Shown one piece after another: positions 62,101-64,000 of a DNA stretch of 64,000 nucleotides. Each line of letters starts with the position of its first letter. Within the stretch, counting starts at the first letter, position 1. Under the pieces are notes generated by a model. That model saw nothing but the letters and a program-made list of their open reading frames with translations. It ran no database searches and had not been told where the DNA came from. Source of the stretch: Candidatus Anammoxibacter sp. (GTDB lineage: Bacteria; Planctomycetota; Brocadiia; Brocadiales; Anammoxibacteraceae); the NCBI GenBank assembly GCA_021777105.1, contig JAIQZQ010000061.1:62001-126000 (forward strand), read 5' to 3'. The position numbers were made by a program, and so were the translations under genes.

Positions 62101-64000
62101 ATAAAGCATTAACTCCACCGCATATAGCCATATCAATAGCGCCGTTTTGTATTCCTTCAACCGCGCGATTGATAGCAACCAAAGAACTGGAACATGCCGT
62201 ATCAATTGATTCACTAGACCCATGAATGTTTAACAAAAATGATATGCGATTTGATAATAGGGAATGCACTGTTCCGGTAGACGTCTGGGCATATACTTCA
62301 TCACTGTTATCTTTTAATATCTCTGCATAATCACTGGTTGAGACTCCCGCAAAAACACCTGTCTTTGTTCCCGACAAATCCAAGGCTCTATATCCTGCAT
62401 CTTCTATTGCTTCCCATACACATTGAAGAAATATACGTTGCTGAGGATCCATTAACTTAGCCTCTCTTGGCGATATATTAAAAAACAGGGGGTCAAACTT
62501 ATCCATATCTTCGATAAACCCGCCCCACCTGGCTTTGGTTTTATTGGCTTCCTTCGCTGAATCACCCCAATACTCCTGCCAATCCCATCTTTCCTGTGGA
62601 ATCTCAGTTATTAAATCTTTATTTGCTTCAAGGTTCTTCCAAAAAGTTATGAGATCAGGGGAGCCTGGAAACCGTCCGCTCATGCCAATTATAGCCACCC
62701 CTTCTGTTTTGTTTTGTAGACTGTTTCCATCATCTCTATTATATTCCAAAAACCTATTTCGTTTTGAGACAAGTTCAATAACCTCTTCATTTTTTTTATA
62801 TGAAACCTCATCATGTTCTATCTCTATTTCGGGTTCATCAACAAAATGATATTTTAGAATCAACAAATCCTCATATGTTTCCGCTAAATAACAGGAAAGG
62901 GATTCCAACGTTGGATGCTCGAAAAATATAGTGGGCATTAATTCCAACCCGTACTTATTATTAATACGGTTGGTTAATTCAGTCAACAATATGGAGTCAA
63001 ACCCATATTCACTCATCTCCGCTTCTAAATCAATATCATCAGCATTAAATTTAAGTAATGTTGATACCATGGCAACCAGGTTTCCTTTTATTTTTTCTAA
63101 CAAATCACCTTTCTCTGATTTCCCCGGTTTAGTTTGCTTTTTAGATTTTACGGTCTGCGCTTTATCTTTCTGTGCTGTGTTAATGAAGAGTTTTGTTCTG
63201 ATCTTTTTTAAGTCGCCCTCACCCACAAAGAGTTGATCACTTTTTAACTCAAGAGCTTTATCAAAGGCATCTAACCCTGATTTTGTTTCCATAAGCTCCA
63301 TACCTAATCGCTCTTTCATTATAAGTCTAGCCTGTTTATCAATTTGCATTCCACCGGCTTTCCACAAAGGCCAATTAATTGACATGGTTTTGCCGTTTCG
63401 TTTGCCGACCTTTACCAATTCATTTCTATGTTCAGCATACCCATCTAAAAACGCATTGGCTCCTGCGTAATCCGACTGCCCTACATTGCCTATGGCTCCT
63501 GTTATTGATGAGAAAAGGGCGACAAAATCCAGTTTTTCTTTACTGGTTATTTCATCTATGTTTAGTATTCCCGATACTTTTGGTTTAAATACATCCTCTA
63601 TTTCATCTTCAGTTTTTTTGATAATAAACGCATCTCTAATAATACCGGCAGTATGAATAACGCCATTTATTTGACCATGTTTCCCTTTAATTGATTTGAC
63701 AATTTTTTTTACATCATCTTTTATGCATACATCGCCTTGTATATATTCCGCATCTATTCCTGCCTCTTTAAGAATTTCAAGTTGTTCATGTTTTGCATTA
63801 TCTAATTCAGACCGCCCGCTTAATATTATCTTTACATCTTTTGTTTGTCCTATATATTCAGCAAAAATTCTGCCCAGGCCGCCCAGACCTCCGGTTATCC
63901 AGCATACGCAGCCATTTTTAATTAATTTATTGCCGATAGTTGCTGGTTCAAATTTAATCTCTTTTAGCTTTTTTACCTCTCGTTTTGATTCTTCAGTGTA
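59129..64000 (-). CDS. Trans-AT PKS, 5' part outside window: KR-ACP-KS-ACP-ACP-ACP
   Basis: The frame is open from the right edge, so the start lies outside. Of 1623 visible residues (numbered from the edge): KR (1-240; ITGGLGGLG at 35-43, FSS and SDYAGAN); ACP (Ser336); KS (435-865; Cys603, His738, His785); an ACP-like insert without Ser (about 935-1005, GQ at 968-969) in the KS-to-docking linker; three tandem ACPs (Ser1315, 1425, 1536); and a C-terminal docking tail. The first tandem ACP has SILGVEW, with Trp six residues after Ser, the known flag for beta-branching; the other two have Phe. There is no AT. The three ACPs precede the branching cassette genes, so the branch is probably installed here. 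Confidence 0.95.
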   Translation of the reverse strand, partial: YTEESKREVKKLKEIKFEPATIGNKLIKNGCVCWITGGLGGLGRIFAEYIGQTKDVKIILSGRSELDNAKHEQLEILKEAGIDAEYIQGDVCIKDDVKKIVKSIKGKHGQINGVIHTAGIIRDAFIIKKTEDEIEDVFKPKVSGILNIDEITSKEKLDFVALFSSITGAIGNVGQSDYAGANAFLDGYAEHRNELVKVGKRNGKTMSINWPLWKAGGMQIDKQARLIMKERLGMELMETKSGLDAFDKALELKSDQLFVGEGDLKKIRTKLFINTAQKDKAQTVKSKKQTKPGKSEKGDLLEKIKGNLVAMVSTLLKFNADDIDLEAEMSEYGFDSILLTELTNRINNKYGLELMPTIFFEHPTLESLSCYLAETYEDLLILKYHFVDEPEIEIEHDEVSYKKNEEVIELVSKRNRFLEYNRDDGNSLQNKTEGVAIIGMSGRFPGSPDLITFWKNLEANKDLITEIPQERWDWQEYWGDSAKEANKTKARWGGFIEDMDKFDPLFFNISPREAKLMDPQQRIFLQCVWEAIEDAGYRALDLSGTKTGVFAGVSTSDYAEILKDNSDEVYAQTSTGTVHSLLSNRISFLLNIHGSSESIDTACSSSLVAINRAVEGIQNGAIDMAICGGVNALLSPTYTISFSKAGMLSDDGRCKTFDKSANGYVRGEGVGAILLKSLSKAKNDSDHIYGVIKGSAENHGGRANSLTAPNPTAQKELLITAYQKAGFDPSSVGYIEAHGTGTELGDPIEINGLKWAFEELYKINEIPQPKHATCALGSAKTNIGHLEAGSGIAGVIKVLLAMKHGKLPGNAHLKEQNPYIDLKGSSFYLLRQTEEWKRKIDQNGSVLPRRAGVSSFGFGGTNAHIVIEEYIPEVAEQQSTPLMVDNRKQAIIPLSAKNDEQLKVYAEKLIKFLRLSDSVNIKAKRDVGSNSSVREAVKEEIREVLAKELNMPNEEIESEVAFTELGIGQVTLNRLHEELESNWSFIIEPKDVAGATSINSMSDLVCSKYKKELDSVLVEKIKNIKITTEPEINDSFSPASLTALAYTLQIGRQEMDARVAFIVENTKELIEKLESFVNENQQVENCYQGDTKKSNDTIKAFTVDENINEVIDKWISNGKVRKLAELWSKGLTFDWDLLYGENKPRRISAPTYPFARKRYWFDSHLKKVKVNNDKKILEAPEQGASVQVKNSNLKIETISNRSNITGRNVNKKVILKELSNYSDTVIKPNTDGLRKIKLNDLSFIKDGIQVPTNNESTALTSIGFDVIQDGVDCKSTDIDTDAIKRELKRQLSETLFIEESEIDNDAKFIDLGIDSILGVEWVKTINNHYELNIPATKVYDHPTISEFTKYLSSVFQATSSPPLKEDNQITGSIEKERASVESRVESTINIDVIKGDLKRRLSEALYIEESEIDDDAKFIDLGLDSILGVEFVKTINNHYHLNIAATKVYDHPSISEFSKFLSSDIQVGSSAPPLKEDNQITGSIEKERASVESRVESTINIDVIKGDLKRWLSEALYIEESEIDDDAKFMDLGLDSILGVEFVKTINNNYHLNIPATKVYDHPTISVLAKFIRSQITSVVSSQPAKEEKQIKDSIDEQLNKIVEQVYNNAISVETARERFLKL
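59300..60160. repeat. Tandem DNA repeat encoding the three ACPs
   Basis: Two copies about 333 bp apart (about 59300-59590 and 59633-59923) are almost identical, including the linker codons. A third, more diverged copy occupies about 59964-60160. The first two therefore arose by a recent tandem duplication or were homogenised by gene conversion. Confidence 0.85.

Overview
The window is an AT-rich stretch of a Gram-negative-type bacterial chromosome with no rRNA or tRNA gene. It is dense in two-component proteins, foldback repeats and paired AAA/PD-(D/E)XK genes. No marker gene fixes the taxonomy; an uncultured lineage such as Omnitrophota is only a guess from this mix and from the low GC content.

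Region 1 (1-8.0 kb) is a gas-vesicle-type regulatory locus on the minus strand. Its order is histidine kinase, Hsp20/GvpH-like protein, receiver, unknown protein, NtrC-family activator, then a second histidine kinase cut by the window edge. A 2.4 kb block lies between the last two genes. It carries gvpA (minus), an exported transglutaminase-like protein (plus) and a foldback element, and is bounded by direct repeats of about 120 bp made of the activator's 3' end and the kinase's 5' end. gvpA has a convincing sigma-54 -24/-12 element and a perfect upstream dyad.

Region 2 (8.5-14.9 kb, plus strand) is a run of signalling genes: receiver-PAS kinase, receiver, receiver-PilB/GspE-type ATPase with zinc ribbons, and receiver-HD-GYP phosphodiesterase. 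A broken IS200/RAYT-type transposase and an AAA/PD-(D/E)XK gene follow.

Region 3 (17.3 kb to the right edge) is a trans-AT polyketide/non-ribosomal peptide cluster, mostly on the minus strand. Reading with transcription: a PKS protein entering from the right edge (KR-ACP-KS-ACP-ACP-ACP); a complete HMG-CoA-synthase beta-branching cassette (ACP, decarboxylative KS, HCS, ECH1, ECH2), interrupted by a deaminase-HATPase gene; the final assembly-line protein (KS-DH-KR-ACP-KS0-ACP-C-A-PCP-TE); a sulfotransferase; a B12/radical SAM protein; an O-methyltransferase; an AT-PfaD fusion; and a receiver. Beyond these lie a transporter, a phosphatidylserine-decarboxylase-like enzyme, a hybrid kinase, a second acyltransferase/hydrolase-PfaD fusion, a C-FkbH-PCP protein, a second receiver, and a biotin carboxylase that could supply malonyl-CoA.

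The genes suggest a beta-branched polyketide extended by one amino acid (the A-domain code looks tyrosine-like), released by a thioesterase, and possibly methylated and sulfated. The beta-branch is most likely made on the triple ACP, whose first member carries the diagnostic Trp.

A recurrent oddity runs through the window. At four places a gene end is followed by extra DNA and then a decayed second copy of the same gene end. This suggests repeated gene capture or duplication with partial duplication of the junction. It is the most unusual structural signal here.
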